This document shows positions 7,911 through 16,059 of a DNA stretch of 64,000 bases, in pieces. Within the stretch, counting starts at the first letter, position 1, and each line of letters opens with the position of its first letter. The DNA is from Actinomadura roseirufa. GTDB taxonomy: Bacteria > Actinomycetota > Actinomycetes > Streptosporangiales > Streptosporangiaceae. The translations under genes and the position numbers were made by a program. The notes under the pieces were generated by a model that saw only the letters and a list, made by a program, of their open reading frames with translations, made no database searches and was not told the origin of the DNA. The DNA lies in NCBI RefSeq assembly GCF_900659635.1, contig NZ_CAACVB010000008.1, positions 1 through 64,000 on the forward strand, in the 5' to 3' direction.

Positions 7911-8723
7911 CTAGTTGACGGCTTGGAGGAGGTAGAGGGCGGCCAGCCCGGTGGCGAGGGCGCCGAGGGTGAGCCGGAGGCCGGTCTCGGGGAGGTGGGG
8001 CTGGAGCCGTGCGCCGATGTAGCCGCCGACCAGTCCGCCCAGGCCGCAGGTCAGTCCGAGGGACCAGTCGGGCGCGATGGTGCCGTGGGCGGTGAGGGAG
8101 AGCGCGGCGTAGGTGGCCGCACCGGTCAGCGAGGTGAGGAAGGTGGAGGCCAGGGCGGCGGGGGCGACTTGGGAGACGGGCATGCCCCGGCCGACGAGGA
8201 TGGGCCCGATGATGGAGCCGCCGCCGATGCCGTAGATGCCTCCGACGACGCCCACGGCGAGCGAAAGCGTGCCGACGAAGCGCGTGGACGGGGCGCCGGC
8301 CGGGACGCGGGGGTCGGGCGGGCGCAGGGTGCGAGCGCACAACCACAGGCCCAGCGGCAGCAACAGCAGGCCGACCAGGACGCGGAAGACGGTGGCGCCA
8401 GGGACGGCGAAGACCCGGATGACCGCTCCGGCGACGACGCCGGGCAGAGTACCGGCGATCAGCAGCCGGGTCAGCGGGCCGCCCAGGTGTCCCTGGCGGT
8501 GGTGGCGGGCCAGCGCGCCGGGACCCGCGACGACGTTGAACAGCAGGTTCGTCGGGGTGACCGCGGGGCTGGCGACGTGCAGCAGGCTGAGCTGGACCGG
8601 CAGCAGGAACACCGCTCCCGACACGCCGACCGGTGCGGTCACCACGGCGATCAGCGCGCCGGCCGCGAACCCGAACAGCTCCGCTTGCCCGGTCACGTCC
8701 TCGACTCCGCCGCCATCCGCCAT
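7911..8723 (-). CDS. TSUP (TauE/SafE) family membrane permease
   Basis: 270 aa with seven to eight hydrophobic segments. Two half-repeats are visible: APVGVSGAVFLLPVQ with TPTNLLFNVVAGPGA in the first half, and GGIYGIGGGSIIGPIL with ASTFLTSLTGAATY in the second. These are the family hallmarks. Members export sulfite, sulfoacetate or other organosulfonates. The ATG at 8723 follows GGCAGGC. It lies eight bases after the stop of an open frame that lacks a start codon. Confidence 0.85.
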   Translation of the reverse strand: MADGGGVEDVTGQAELFGFAAGALIAVVTAPVGVSGAVFLLPVQLSLLHVASPAVTPTNLLFNVVAGPGALARHHRQGHLGGPLTRLLIAGTLPGVVAGAVIRVFAVPGATVFRVLVGLLLLPLGLWLCARTLRPPDPRVPAGAPSTRFVGTLSLAVGVVGGIYGIGGGSIIGPILVGRGMPVSQVAPAALASTFLTSLTGAATYAALSLTAHGTIAPDWSLGLTCGLGGLVGGYIGARLQPHLPETGLRLTLGALATGLAALYLLQAVN

Positions 8724-8731
8724 AGCCTGCC

Positions 8732-8960
8732 TTACCGGACATTCAGCGCGGACGGCAGACCCCCACCGGCGGCGAGCCACGGTTCGCCAACGGAGCCCTG
8801 GCCGGACAGGGCGCGGCTGGGGCGATGGGCCACCAACGCCCACCAGCGCAGGGCTTCGGCGATCGCGCCGGGCCATAGTTGCTCGTGTTCCGAACGTGCG
8901 ATTGCCGCGCTCAGTGCGTTCGAGGCGTGCGGGAGGTTCGTGCCAGGGGCGTGTTCATCT
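8732..8960 (-). other. Protein-like open frame without a start codon; possible gene remnant
   Basis: Reverse translation in the frame ending at TAA 8732 reads like protein (ALSAAIARSEHEQLW, AIAEALRWWALVAHRPSRAL). No ATG, GTG or TTG with a ribosome site lies before it, and upstream it runs into the 3' end of the ATPase gene. It is either a remnant or an unusual start. Family not recognised. Confidence 0.3.
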
Positions 8961-11015
8961 AGGGCGGCGGGCGTCCAGTTCCTTTTGCCATAGGAGGTCG
9001 GTCAGGCGTTCTATGCCGGTGGCCAGGTGGCGGCGGTACGTCGTCATCGGCAGGCCCAGGAGTTCGGCCGCGAGTTGCTGGGTTCCGGCGGGGCGCAGGT
9101 AGGTGTGGTGCAGTGCGCGGAAGGCCCGCCGGTCGCGGGGGGACGCCTCCAGGCGGGCGGCGCCGTCGTGGAGGGCGTCGCGGAGGGCGGCGGTGCGCTC
9201 GGACGCGTCGCCGGGCGGGCCCGCCAGGCTCGTCCGGAGCAGGGCGGAGCCGCGCAGGCCGCCGGCTCGGCCGAGGCCGCGCAGGGCGGTCCGGACGGCC
9301 TCGGCGAACTCTTCCCGGTCCAGGAGCGGGTCGCCCGGCGGCGGGCCGGTCTCCCGGTCGGCCATGAGCGACATCCAGGCGAGGGGCGGGACGAGGCGCC
9401 AGTCGTGGCCGTACACGCCGTAGCGGTGGCCGCCGGACTCGACGGCGGCGGACGGGATCGGGTGGTAGTCGAGGTGGCGGCAGCCGTCCGCCCAGAAGCC
9501 CGGGTCGCGGAAGGTGAGGAACGTCCAGGCGAGGAAGGGCGTGGACAGGTACGACCGGGAGAACTGCAAGGTGATGAAGGTCTGGACGCGGGAGATGTCC
9601 TGGTAGGAGTCCCGGTCCATCCAGAAGCGGACGAGCCGGGCGGTCTCCGGTCCGCTCAGCCCGCCGTTGCGGTCCACGTGCGCGGCGACGGCGGCGGCGA
9701 GGGGGTCGGCGCGCCGGTCGCGGTCGTCCATCTCCTCGATCGAGAGCTGGAGCGAGAACCCGGCGGGTTCGCCCTCGGAGTCGCGGACCACCAGGAACCC
9801 TCCGGGCCGGCGTCCCGCCCAGTGGTCGAACAGCCGGGCGGACGCGGGTCCCTCGTGCGCCTCGACCCACGACCGCAAGATCGGGTGGTCGCTCTCCGTC
9901 GCCGTCGTCGCCTGGAGGGTGTCGGCGTCGGTGCCGCCCGGTCCCATCTTCCCGAGGAAGGGCTTCAGCACGGACCTGTCGCGGTGCAGGTAGGCGAAGT
10001 CCAGCAAGAGGTCCTGCCGCTCGGCGGGCGCGGCCCGCTGGAACAGCTCGCGGTAGTGGGCGGCGGCCCGGCGCTGGACGGCGGCGTGCCCGCCCGGGTC
10101 CCGCCAGCGCGCCTCGGCGGCGAGGACCTCCCGGACGAGGTCGTGCGGGTAGAGCCCGCGCGGCCCGTGCTCGATGATCGACAGGCCGCGCAGCCAGTCG
10201 AACAGCGGCGCGGCGGCGGGCCGGTCGAGCATCGCGGCCAGCAGCGGTTCGGTGAGCCCGAGGACCTGGGCGCAGGCTTCGAGCGCGGCCCGGTGATCGG
10301 ACGACGGGACGGTGTCCACGAGGCTTCGCAGCAGGGCGGCGATGACGTCGGGCGCGGCCGGGGCGGCGCCCGGACGGCGGTGGACGCGGGCGTCGGCGAC
10401 CAGGGCCAGGGCCAGCGGATGGCCCCGGGTGAAGTCGAGCGCGGCGTCGCTGCCCGCCTCGGGGAAGCCGCGCGCGGCCAGCATGCGGCGCCCGTCGGCC
10501 GGATCGAGGTTGCCCAGCGGCATCGGCTCCAGCAGCTCGCGCCAGCCGGGGTCGGCGCGCCACCCGAGCGACGGCCGCTCCCGCCCGGACAGGACGGCCA
10601 GCGCGCCGTCCGGCAGCCGGGGCATCAGCTCCTCGCGCAGCCAGCGGTCCAGCGGCGCGAGCGCCTCCAGCGTGTCGATGAGGAGCAGCAGGTCCGGCAC
10701 CTCGCCGAGCGCGGCGAGCGGGTCGTCGCCGGGCCCGCGGCCGAGCTGGACGCGCAGCGCCGCGACCACCGCGGACGCCACCGGGGCGAGCTCGCGGCCG
10801 TCCAGCCGGACTAGGCGGCGGCCCGCCCGTTCCCCCATCCAGCCGAACTGGTGGAGCAGCGCCGTCTTGCCCACTCCCCCGGGGCCGTGGACGAACACCA
10901 CGCGCGGCGCGTCCGGGTCGGCCAGGAGGGTCCTGAACCGCGCGAGTTCCCCGTGCCGGCCGACGAAGCCGCGGCGGCGGGCGGTGGCGAGACGGTCGGC
11001 GAGCCGCTGACCCAT
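8955..11015 (-). CDS. P-loop ATPase with C-terminal HTH-like region, 686 aa
   Basis: The N terminus GFVGRHGELARFRTLL is typical of LAL/STAND-like ATPases. Walker A is GPGGVGKTALL and Walker B is LLLLIDTLEAL. A sensor-like FTRGHPLALALVA follows. The central part (HPILRSWVEAHEGP, FLVVRDSEGEPAGFSLQL) may be a GNAT-like sensor. The last 60 residues (LAAELLGLPMTTYRRHLATG) look like a sigma/HTH domain of uncommon form. The role is probably ATP-dependent signal sensing or transcription control. It is monocistronic, with no obvious target nearby. Confidence 0.75.
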   Translation of the reverse strand: MGQRLADRLATARRRGFVGRHGELARFRTLLADPDAPRVVFVHGPGGVGKTALLHQFGWMGERAGRRLVRLDGRELAPVASAVVAALRVQLGRGPGDDPLAALGEVPDLLLLIDTLEALAPLDRWLREELMPRLPDGALAVLSGRERPSLGWRADPGWRELLEPMPLGNLDPADGRRMLAARGFPEAGSDAALDFTRGHPLALALVADARVHRRPGAAPAAPDVIAALLRSLVDTVPSSDHRAALEACAQVLGLTEPLLAAMLDRPAAAPLFDWLRGLSIIEHGPRGLYPHDLVREVLAAEARWRDPGGHAAVQRRAAAHYRELFQRAAPAERQDLLLDFAYLHRDRSVLKPFLGKMGPGGTDADTLQATTATESDHPILRSWVEAHEGPASARLFDHWAGRRPGGFLVVRDSEGEPAGFSLQLSIEEMDDRDRRADPLAAAVAAHVDRNGGLSGPETARLVRFWMDRDSYQDISRVQTFITLQFSRSYLSTPFLAWTFLTFRDPGFWADGCRHLDYHPIPSAAVESGGHRYGVYGHDWRLVPPLAWMSLMADRETGPPPGDPLLDREEFAEAVRTALRGLGRAGGLRGSALLRTSLAGPPGDASERTAALRDALHDGAARLEASPRDRRAFRALHHTYLRPAGTQQLAAELLGLPMTTYRRHLATGIERLTDLLWQKELDARRPR

Positions 11016-11166
11016 GCGTGGTGGCCCCCCTCGACCACGACAAAGCCTGGCTTTTCACCAGACACCGCCCATCCTTCCGGCATCCGGCCTTACCTGGGAG
11101 GGAGGTCAGTCTCACACGCGGGTGCGGGCCCGTCCGATTCCGGACGGGCCCGCACCCCGGGCATGC

Positions 11167-11574
11167 TCAGACCGTGTCGATGGTGACGTAGTTCAGGCGC
11201 ACGTCGACCGTGCCGTTGTTCTTGGCGCACGCGGTGTAGTCCCCGGGGCCCTGCCAGTTGGCCCAGCCCGCCTGGGTCTGGGCGCTCCAGGACGTCACCG
11301 GGCCGGGCGACCCGCTGCCGGTGACCACGACGCCGGTCTGACCGATGATCTTGAACTTCAGGCCCGGCGTGTTGGCGCTCCCGGTGCCGGTCACCGAGGA
11401 CTCGGCGTGCGCCGCCACGCACGCCTCGCCGCCCGGGTGGATCCAGATGTTGGAGATCGTGCCGCCGCCGGCGAACGCCGTGCCCGGCAGGGCCACCGCG
11501 CCGAGCGCCGCCGCGCCCGCTACCGCCAGCCCGGCCGCGGCGCGCCGTCCCGTCCGCTTCCTGGTCGTGCTCAT
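11167..11574 (-). CDS. Secreted protein, 135 aa
   Basis: A clear Sec signal peptide: basic n-region (STTRKRTGRRAAA), hydrophobic core (GLAVAGAAALGAVALPG), cleavage near TAFA-GGG. The mature part of about 100 residues has two Cys (EACVAAHA, DYTACAKN), probably one disulfide, and a beta-rich look. Family not recognised. The ATG at 11574 with upstream GAGG is preferred over a longer frame whose N terminus does not look coding. Confidence 0.75.
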   Translation of the reverse strand: MSTTRKRTGRRAAAGLAVAGAAALGAVALPGTAFAGGGTISNIWIHPGGEACVAAHAESSVTGTGSANTPGLKFKIIGQTGVVVTGSGSPGPVTSWSAQTQAGWANWQGPGDYTACAKNNGTVDVRLNYVTIDTV

Positions 11575-11749
11575 CGCCTCAGTCCTCTCCACGGCCCCGC
11601 CGGGTCTCCCCGATGGGCCGCCGGTCCTCGGCCGTCCGCCCCGCCGGCGTCCGGCCCGTCCTGCGATGCGAGGAAGGTACGGCCGGGCCGCGTCCACATA
11701 GGAGCCCGTTCTCCCGCCACTTTCCGTCCGATCCGCGCCCACGGGACGG

Positions 11750-12136
11750 TCAGGGCCGGAGCACGTACCGGCCGCGCACCCCGCCCTCGGCCACGGCGCG
11801 GTGGACGTCGGCGACCCGGTCCAGCGGCACGACCGCGTGAATCCGGGCGGGCAACTCGCCGGACGCGGTACGGGCGAGCAGGCCGTCCAGCCGGGCGCCG
11901 TCGGGACGGGAGACCACGACGCGCACGGTGATCCCGCGCTCGGCGGCCGGTGGGGCGCTCGGCTGGACGCCGACGAAGACCCCGCCGTCGCGGACCAGGG
12001 CGAGGCCCCGTTCCTGCATCACCGCGGCGTCGGCGACCGCGTCCCAGCCCGGCTCGGCCCGCGCGGTGAACCCGGCGCCGAGACCGCGCACGAACTCGCC
12101 GTGCGGATACAGCAATGCGGGGGCGGGGGGCTCGCG
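11750..12136 (-). pseudogene. NADP-dependent quinone oxidoreductase (MDR) remnant, C-terminal third
   Basis: The frame matches the end of medium-chain dehydrogenases: GWDAVADAAVM, DGGVFVGVQ, ITVRVVVSRPDGARLDGLLA, PLDRVADVHRAVAEG, VRGRYVLRP. The catalytic domain and the Rossmann GxGxxG are absent. The only start candidates are a TTG at 12115 and none with a ribosome site. A short upstream extension (PAPALLYPHGEFVRGLG) shows the domain is cut inside. Confidence 0.7.
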
Positions 12137-12229
12137 CTGCCGCCCCTGCTTCCGTTCCTCGGGCCGTGAACGGCCCTGCGGTACGGGTCGGGGTTGCCCT
12201 CGATCTGAGGACCGTGCCGGGTGAAGTGA

Positions 12230-12262
12230 AGGGGCCCCCGAGTCCTCCGCCCGGGGGCCCCT
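12230..12262. terminator. Hairpin terminator, 11-bp perfect stem
   Basis: AGGGGCCCCCG / CGGGGGCCCCT with an 11-base loop. It lies downstream of the reverse gene pair at 12.5-13.1 kb and before the dehydrogenase remnant. Confidence 0.7.
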
Positions 12263-12467
12263 CCGCCGTGTCCGCCCGCCGTTGCCTGCCGGGTCGCCCC
12301 CCGGAGTGGCCCTGTGGCGGACACGCGACCCCGACGCCAGGGTTCACCGGGGGCAGATGAACCCACCCGGCAGCGTCGGAGCCAGCCTGCGCGGGGGCGC
12401 CGTCCCCATGCAAGCCGTTCGGATGCGCCTGCCAGCGTCGCGCCGATCTCGAAGGCTCGCGCTGTGC

Positions 12468-12785
12468 CTACGCGCGAGGCAGGTTCAGCGCCCCGCCGAT
12501 CACCTCGGCCGCCTGCTCAGCGGTCACGCCGACCTGCTCGCCGTGGTCGGGTTCGCCGTACCAGACGTAGGCCGACCGGCACCGCGACCACAGGACGTAC
12601 CGGGGCCCGGCGCCGGAGCGGATCAGGTACAGCGTGCTCCCACCGCCCGGACGGCGCGCGTAGACGCCGGAGAACCGCCGCGCCAGCAGGGCCGCCAACT
12701 CGTCGAGACGCTCGGCCGATGAAGCGGACGCGGGGGGATCTGCCGCCTTACCCGTCCCCCCGCGCCCACGCTCGAACTCACTCAC
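12468..12785 (-). CDS. 'Gene B' of a two-gene family of unknown function, 105 aa
   Basis: The GTG start at 12785 overlaps the stop of gene A by 8 bp (GTGAGTGA), exactly as in the copy at 59006. The protein has a low-complexity N terminus (SEFERGRGGTGKAADPPA), a helix (ERLDELAALLARRFSGV), a small beta domain (TLYLIRSGAGPRYVLW, SAYVWYGEPDHGEQVG) and a last helix (AEQAAEVIGGALNLP). I know no named family. Always paired with gene A here. Confidence 0.8.
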   Translation of the reverse strand: MSEFERGRGGTGKAADPPASASSAERLDELAALLARRFSGVYARRPGGGSTLYLIRSGAGPRYVLWSRCRSAYVWYGEPDHGEQVGVTAEQAAEVIGGALNLPRA

Positions 12786-13140
12786 CCGCGCCACTCTCGG
12801 ACGTGGGCGCACCCAGGGTCGTCGCCACCGTGAGAGCCGCGTCCACGATGTGGCTCGCCTCCGCGATCGGCTTGCCCCACGACGTGAAGAACCACGCCCG
12901 TCCGCCATCGTCCTCACGCGGCCCGCACGTGATCGTGTCCGCAGGCTGCGGCGCACCCTCACAGCACCCCGGAAGGTTCGGGTTGATCACGATCAGGCTG
13001 CGCCGCTGAAGAACCGTCTTCAGCCCGTAGACGTGAAGCCTCGACATCAGCGCCCCCAGCCGCGCGTAGGCGTCCGGGTAATTGGTTTGGTCGAGACGCT
13101 CGCTCATGGGCGACTCGGCGTCTTGGCTGACTTGGCTCAT
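12778..13140 (-). CDS. 'Gene A' of the same two-gene family, 120 aa
   Basis: Conserved core shared with the copies at 49859 and 58651: PDAYARLGALMSRLHVYGL, TVLQRR-LIVINP, PGCC, ADTITC, RAWFFTSWGKPIA, HIVDAA. Three Cys in PGCC and TITC could bind metal. AAAGG lies seven bases before the ATG. It is divergent from an XRE-TPR regulator. The AWFFTSWG segment suggests a small beta-sheet domain. Function unknown. Confidence 0.8.
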   Translation of the reverse strand: MSQVSQDAESPMSERLDQTNYPDAYARLGALMSRLHVYGLKTVLQRRSLIVINPNLPGCCEGAPQPADTITCGPREDDGGRAWFFTSWGKPIAEASHIVDAALTVATTLGAPTSESGAGE

Positions 13141-13182
13141 AACCTAACCTTTCGGGCCGTTTTCGCGTCGTTCACGTTCACA

Positions 13183-13229
13183 GCTCCGATCCGTCCGTTT
13201 CGGAGCAACAACCGCTGTCCGTGACGGAC
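13183..13229. promoter_or_regulatory. Two inverted repeats between gene A and the XRE regulator
   Basis: GCTCCGA-N10-TCGGAGC (13183-13206) and GTCCGT-G-ACGGAC (13217-13229) are both perfect. They lie in the 186-bp divergent intergenic region and are candidate sites for the XRE protein. Confidence 0.45.
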
Positions 13230-13326
13230 TGTCCAGCCGAACTCACTGGTGGCAAGCTATGGGCGTGTAGGAGCCACAACCCGGAAAGAAAATCCGGGGT
13301 CATGCTGCGAAGGGTGGACACCCACC

Positions 13327-14547
13327 ATGGCCGATCGGCCCGACGGTCTGACGCCAGGTCAGCGCGTCGCATGGCACCGTGTTCGGCGCGGTATGTCTCA
13401 GACCGTTCTCGCCGGTCTCGTAGACCGCACCGAAGATTGGCTCAGCAAGATCGAGAATGACCGTGCGGTACTCGACCGGCTGTCAGTGATCAGGGCACTC
13501 GCCGATGCGCTGGGCGTCTCCGTCCTCGACCTGATCGGAGAGTCCTCCGCGAACGCAGTTGTGCATGAACCCGCAGGCGTCGCCGAGATCCGTGCCGCGC
13601 TCATGGACTACCGGCAACTCTCTCCGCTGCTCGCCGCGATCGAAGCCGAGGGCCAAGCGCCCAGGATCGAGCACTTGCGCCGGGACGTCGTTGAGGTCAT
13701 GGACGCCTACCAGCGGTCGAAGTACGCCCACATGCTCAGACGCGTTCCTGAACTGCTCACCCAGACCCAACTCGCTGCTCGCGAGTACACCGAGGACGAC
13801 CGGATCACTGCCGAACGCATGGCCGCTCTCGCCGGCCAGTCAGCCGCGATGATCCTCACGAAGCTCGGTCAATCCGATCTGGCGTGGATCGCAGCCCAAC
13901 GTGGCCTCTCCGCTGCCGAACGGTCAGGGGACCCCGTCGTAATCGGGTCTCTCTTCCGTTCTGCCGTGCACGCGCTCCACACGCACAACCGGTTCAAGGA
14001 CGCCACGGCCATGGCCCGTCGAGCGGCGGACTACCTACGCCGGGAACACGTTCCCACCGAGCCGAGGATCGTTTCCATCTACGGCTCGTTGCTCCTGCCC
14101 GGAGCGGTGGCCGCCGCCCGTGCGGGCGACCGGGGAACGGCAGCGGACTACCTAGACGAAGCCGAGGGCATGGCCGCGTTGATCGGCTCGGACTCCAACC
14201 GGCTTTGGACCGCGTTCGGACCGACCAACGTGCGCATTCATCGAGTGACCACGGCTATGGCCCTGGGAGATGTACAGGTCGCGCTGGATCTCATCCCCGG
14301 CATCGATACCACGGGGCTGCCGACCGAACGCCGCGTTCGCCACTCGCTCGAAGTCGTCAACGCCTATCACGCCCGGAACAAGGTCGGCCGGGCGATCGAT
14401 GAGCTTCTCACCGCCGAACGTCGAGCACCCGAACAGGTCCATGAGCACGTCATGAGCCGCCAACTCGTCCTCAGTCTCCGAGCCACCACGCTGGGCAAGC
14501 GGAGCCGCAGCCTCGCGAGCCTTGCTCGCCGGATGAGGCTGATATAG
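13327..14547 (+). CDS. XRE-family regulator with TPR-like domain, 406 aa
   Basis: A helix-turn-helix lies near residues 9-63 (TPGQRVAWHRVRRGMSQTVL, then VDRTEDWLSKIENDRAVLDR). The rest is helical repeats (LAWIAAQRGLSAAERSGDP, ATAMARRAADYLRRE, GTAADYLDEAEGMAALIG) of the type seen in sensor regulators. The ATG at 13327 sits in a small GGTGG/CCACC hairpin that may limit initiation. It is divergent from gene A/B, and the Nudix gene follows after 22 bp. Confidence 0.85.
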   Translation: MADRPDGLTPGQRVAWHRVRRGMSQTVLAGLVDRTEDWLSKIENDRAVLDRLSVIRALADALGVSVLDLIGESSANAVVHEPAGVAEIRAALMDYRQLSPLLAAIEAEGQAPRIEHLRRDVVEVMDAYQRSKYAHMLRRVPELLTQTQLAAREYTEDDRITAERMAALAGQSAAMILTKLGQSDLAWIAAQRGLSAAERSGDPVVIGSLFRSAVHALHTHNRFKDATAMARRAADYLRREHVPTEPRIVSIYGSLLLPGAVAAARAGDRGTAADYLDEAEGMAALIGSDSNRLWTAFGPTNVRIHRVTTAMALGDVQVALDLIPGIDTTGLPTERRVRHSLEVVNAYHARNKVGRAIDELLTAERRAPEQVHEHVMSRQLVLSLRATTLGKRSRSLASLARRMRLI

Positions 14548-14569
14548 CCGCATCTCATACAGTCGTCCT

Positions 14570-15040
14570 GTGACTACAGATCCAGCAGAGAGCTTCGCCA
14601 CGCCCCGCGCTGCCGCCGGTGTCCTGTTCTTCGACCAGGCGGACAACGTCCTGTTGGTCGTCCCGTCGTACAAGAACTACCGGGACATCCCAGGCGGATA
14701 CATCGAGCGTGGCGAGACGCCGAAGGAGGCTGCCGCTCGCGAGGTTGAAGAGGAACTCGGCATCACTCCGCCGATCGGACGGCTCTTGGTCACCGACTGG
14801 GCACCCAACCAGACCGAGGGAGACAAGGTGCTGTTCCTCTTCGACGGAGGAACGCTGACGCCGGAGTATCTCGACCGGATCCAGCTTGACCCCGCCGAAC
14901 TCACCTCCTACGAGTTCCACGAGGTGGTCAAAGTCCACGAACTGACCATCACCCGACTCGCGCGCAGGATCGTGCACGGCCACGAAGCCCGCGCGGACGG
15001 ATCAACCCGCTACCTCGAACACGGCAAGCTGACCGGCTGA
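14570..15040 (+). CDS. Nudix hydrolase
   Basis: 156 aa from a GTG start. The Nudix box is complete: GGYIERGETPKEAAAREVEE followed by ELGI (Gx5Ex7REuxEExGu), so metal-dependent cleavage of a nucleoside-diphosphate-linked compound is expected. It is 22 bp after the XRE-TPR gene and probably co-transcribed. Substrate unknown. Confidence 0.88.
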   Translation: MTTDPAESFATPRAAAGVLFFDQADNVLLVVPSYKNYRDIPGGYIERGETPKEAAAREVEEELGITPPIGRLLVTDWAPNQTEGDKVLFLFDGGTLTPEYLDRIQLDPAELTSYEFHEVVKVHELTITRLARRIVHGHEARADGSTRYLEHGKLTG

Positions 15041-15133
15041 ACTACCACGACACCAGACCAAGGGGCGGGGCGCATCGTTGCGCGGCCCGTCCCGTCTCGG
15101 CAAGCACGAACTGTGCCGTCTTGGTCAGTCGTT

Positions 15134-15190
15134 ACGCCAGACGGGTTCGAGGAGGTCGGGGTTGAAGGCCGCCCGCCCCTTGCCCGCCGG
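15134..15190. repeat. Imperfect direct repeat flanking recombinase debris, copy 1
   Basis: The block around GACGGGTTCGAGGAGGTCGG, GGTTGAAGGCCGC and CCGCCGG recurs at 15628-15683 with a few mismatches. On the reverse strand it would encode AAFNPDLLEPVWR. Confidence 0.6.
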
Positions 15191-15263
15191 ATGAACGATC
15201 ACCGCGCGAAAAGCTTCCCGCATGTACGTCCGCTTCACGGAGATTGGAAGGCCGCCGTCCGCT

Positions 15264-15660
15264 TCAGCCAGATACCAACGCCCGGTTCTTCTCAGTGCGT
15301 AGACGGTTGATCTCCTCTTCCAAACCGGGGAGAAGATCGAAATAGGTCTCAGCCGTCATCTTCCGCGCCGCGAACCGCCGAGACGCCTGGTCTCGATTCT
15401 CCACCGCTTGTTTCAGTTCGTCATCCTTCGACCAAAGGGGCGCCTCATTCAGGGTAGTCACGCGCCGTTGTTCCAGCTTGGAGAACACGGCCTCTGAGAG
15501 GAACTCGTCCACCTTGTCGCCACGTCGTCCAATGCCACCACAGCCACCAGCAGCCTTGTCCGGGCAGTAGTAGATGTGCCCCCTCTTACCCTTGGTGGCG
15601 CCAACCCGCAGCGGCACGTTACACATCGCGCCAGACCGGTTCGAGGAGATCGGGTTGAAG
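15264..15660 (-). pseudogene. Large serine recombinase remnant (zinc ribbon and coiled coil)
   Basis: Reverse translation gives MCNVPLRVGATKGKRGHIYY with CPDKAAGGCGGIGRRGDKVD, then EFLSEAVFSKLEQRR and a helical tail (LEEEINRLRTEKNRALVSG, stop at 15264). This is the recombinase zinc beta-ribbon followed by the coiled-coil region of phage or ICE integrases. The catalytic resolvase domain and most of the recombinase domain are missing. Confidence 0.65.
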
Positions 15661-15683
15661 GCCGCACGGTCCTTGGCCGCCGG
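15628..15683. repeat. Imperfect direct repeat flanking recombinase debris, copy 2
   Basis: Second copy of the block at 15134-15190, at the upstream border of the recombinase fragment. It ends just before the cobalamin riboswitch region. Confidence 0.6.
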
Positions 15684-15734
15684 TTTCGGGTCGGGGCGTT
15701 CGCGTGGGGGTCGGGTGTCGTAGGGTTTGGGGTG

Positions 15735-15922
15735 TGGACGGTTCGTCCGCCTCCCTTGGGGGCGGGCGTCGTAAGAGGGAACCCGGTGCGAATCCGGGAC
15801 TGCCCCGCAGCGGTGAGTGGGAACGACCGCCGTCACCACGCACTGGGCCGCACGGCCTGGGAAGCGACGGCCAGTAGGACGCTTCGCGACGAAGCGGCGC
15901 CCGCGAGTCCGAAGACCTGCCG
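15735..15922 (+). ncRNA. Cobalamin (B12) riboswitch of metE
   Basis: The ordered core elements are present: GTCGTAAGAGGGAA, CCCGGTGCGAATCCGGGACT, GCCCCGCAGCGGTGAG, and the B12 box AGTCCGAAGACCTGCC at the 3' end, about 140 bp before metE. With B12 present the switch should shut off the B12-independent methionine synthase. The metE leader after the box is GC-rich and could hold the expression platform (GCGCGCCGGCCGGCGCGC-like pairing near 15930-15950). Confidence 0.92.
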
Positions 15923-16059
15923 CCACCCGCGCGCCGGCCGGCGCGCGGCGGTCTGCGGCCTCGCGGGAGGGCTCGCGGCGCGCACGGCGTGCTTGGGCAC
16001 GGGCGTGCGCCGTGCCGTCCGCTCGCGGGTCCGCCTGTGGCTCAGCGAGGGAAGCTGCC

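Noticed and set aside
9027-10814. 595-codon frame opposite the P-loop ATPase
   Set aside because: Gly/Arg/Glu-rich text with no domain, fully antisense to a gene with clear Walker motifs.
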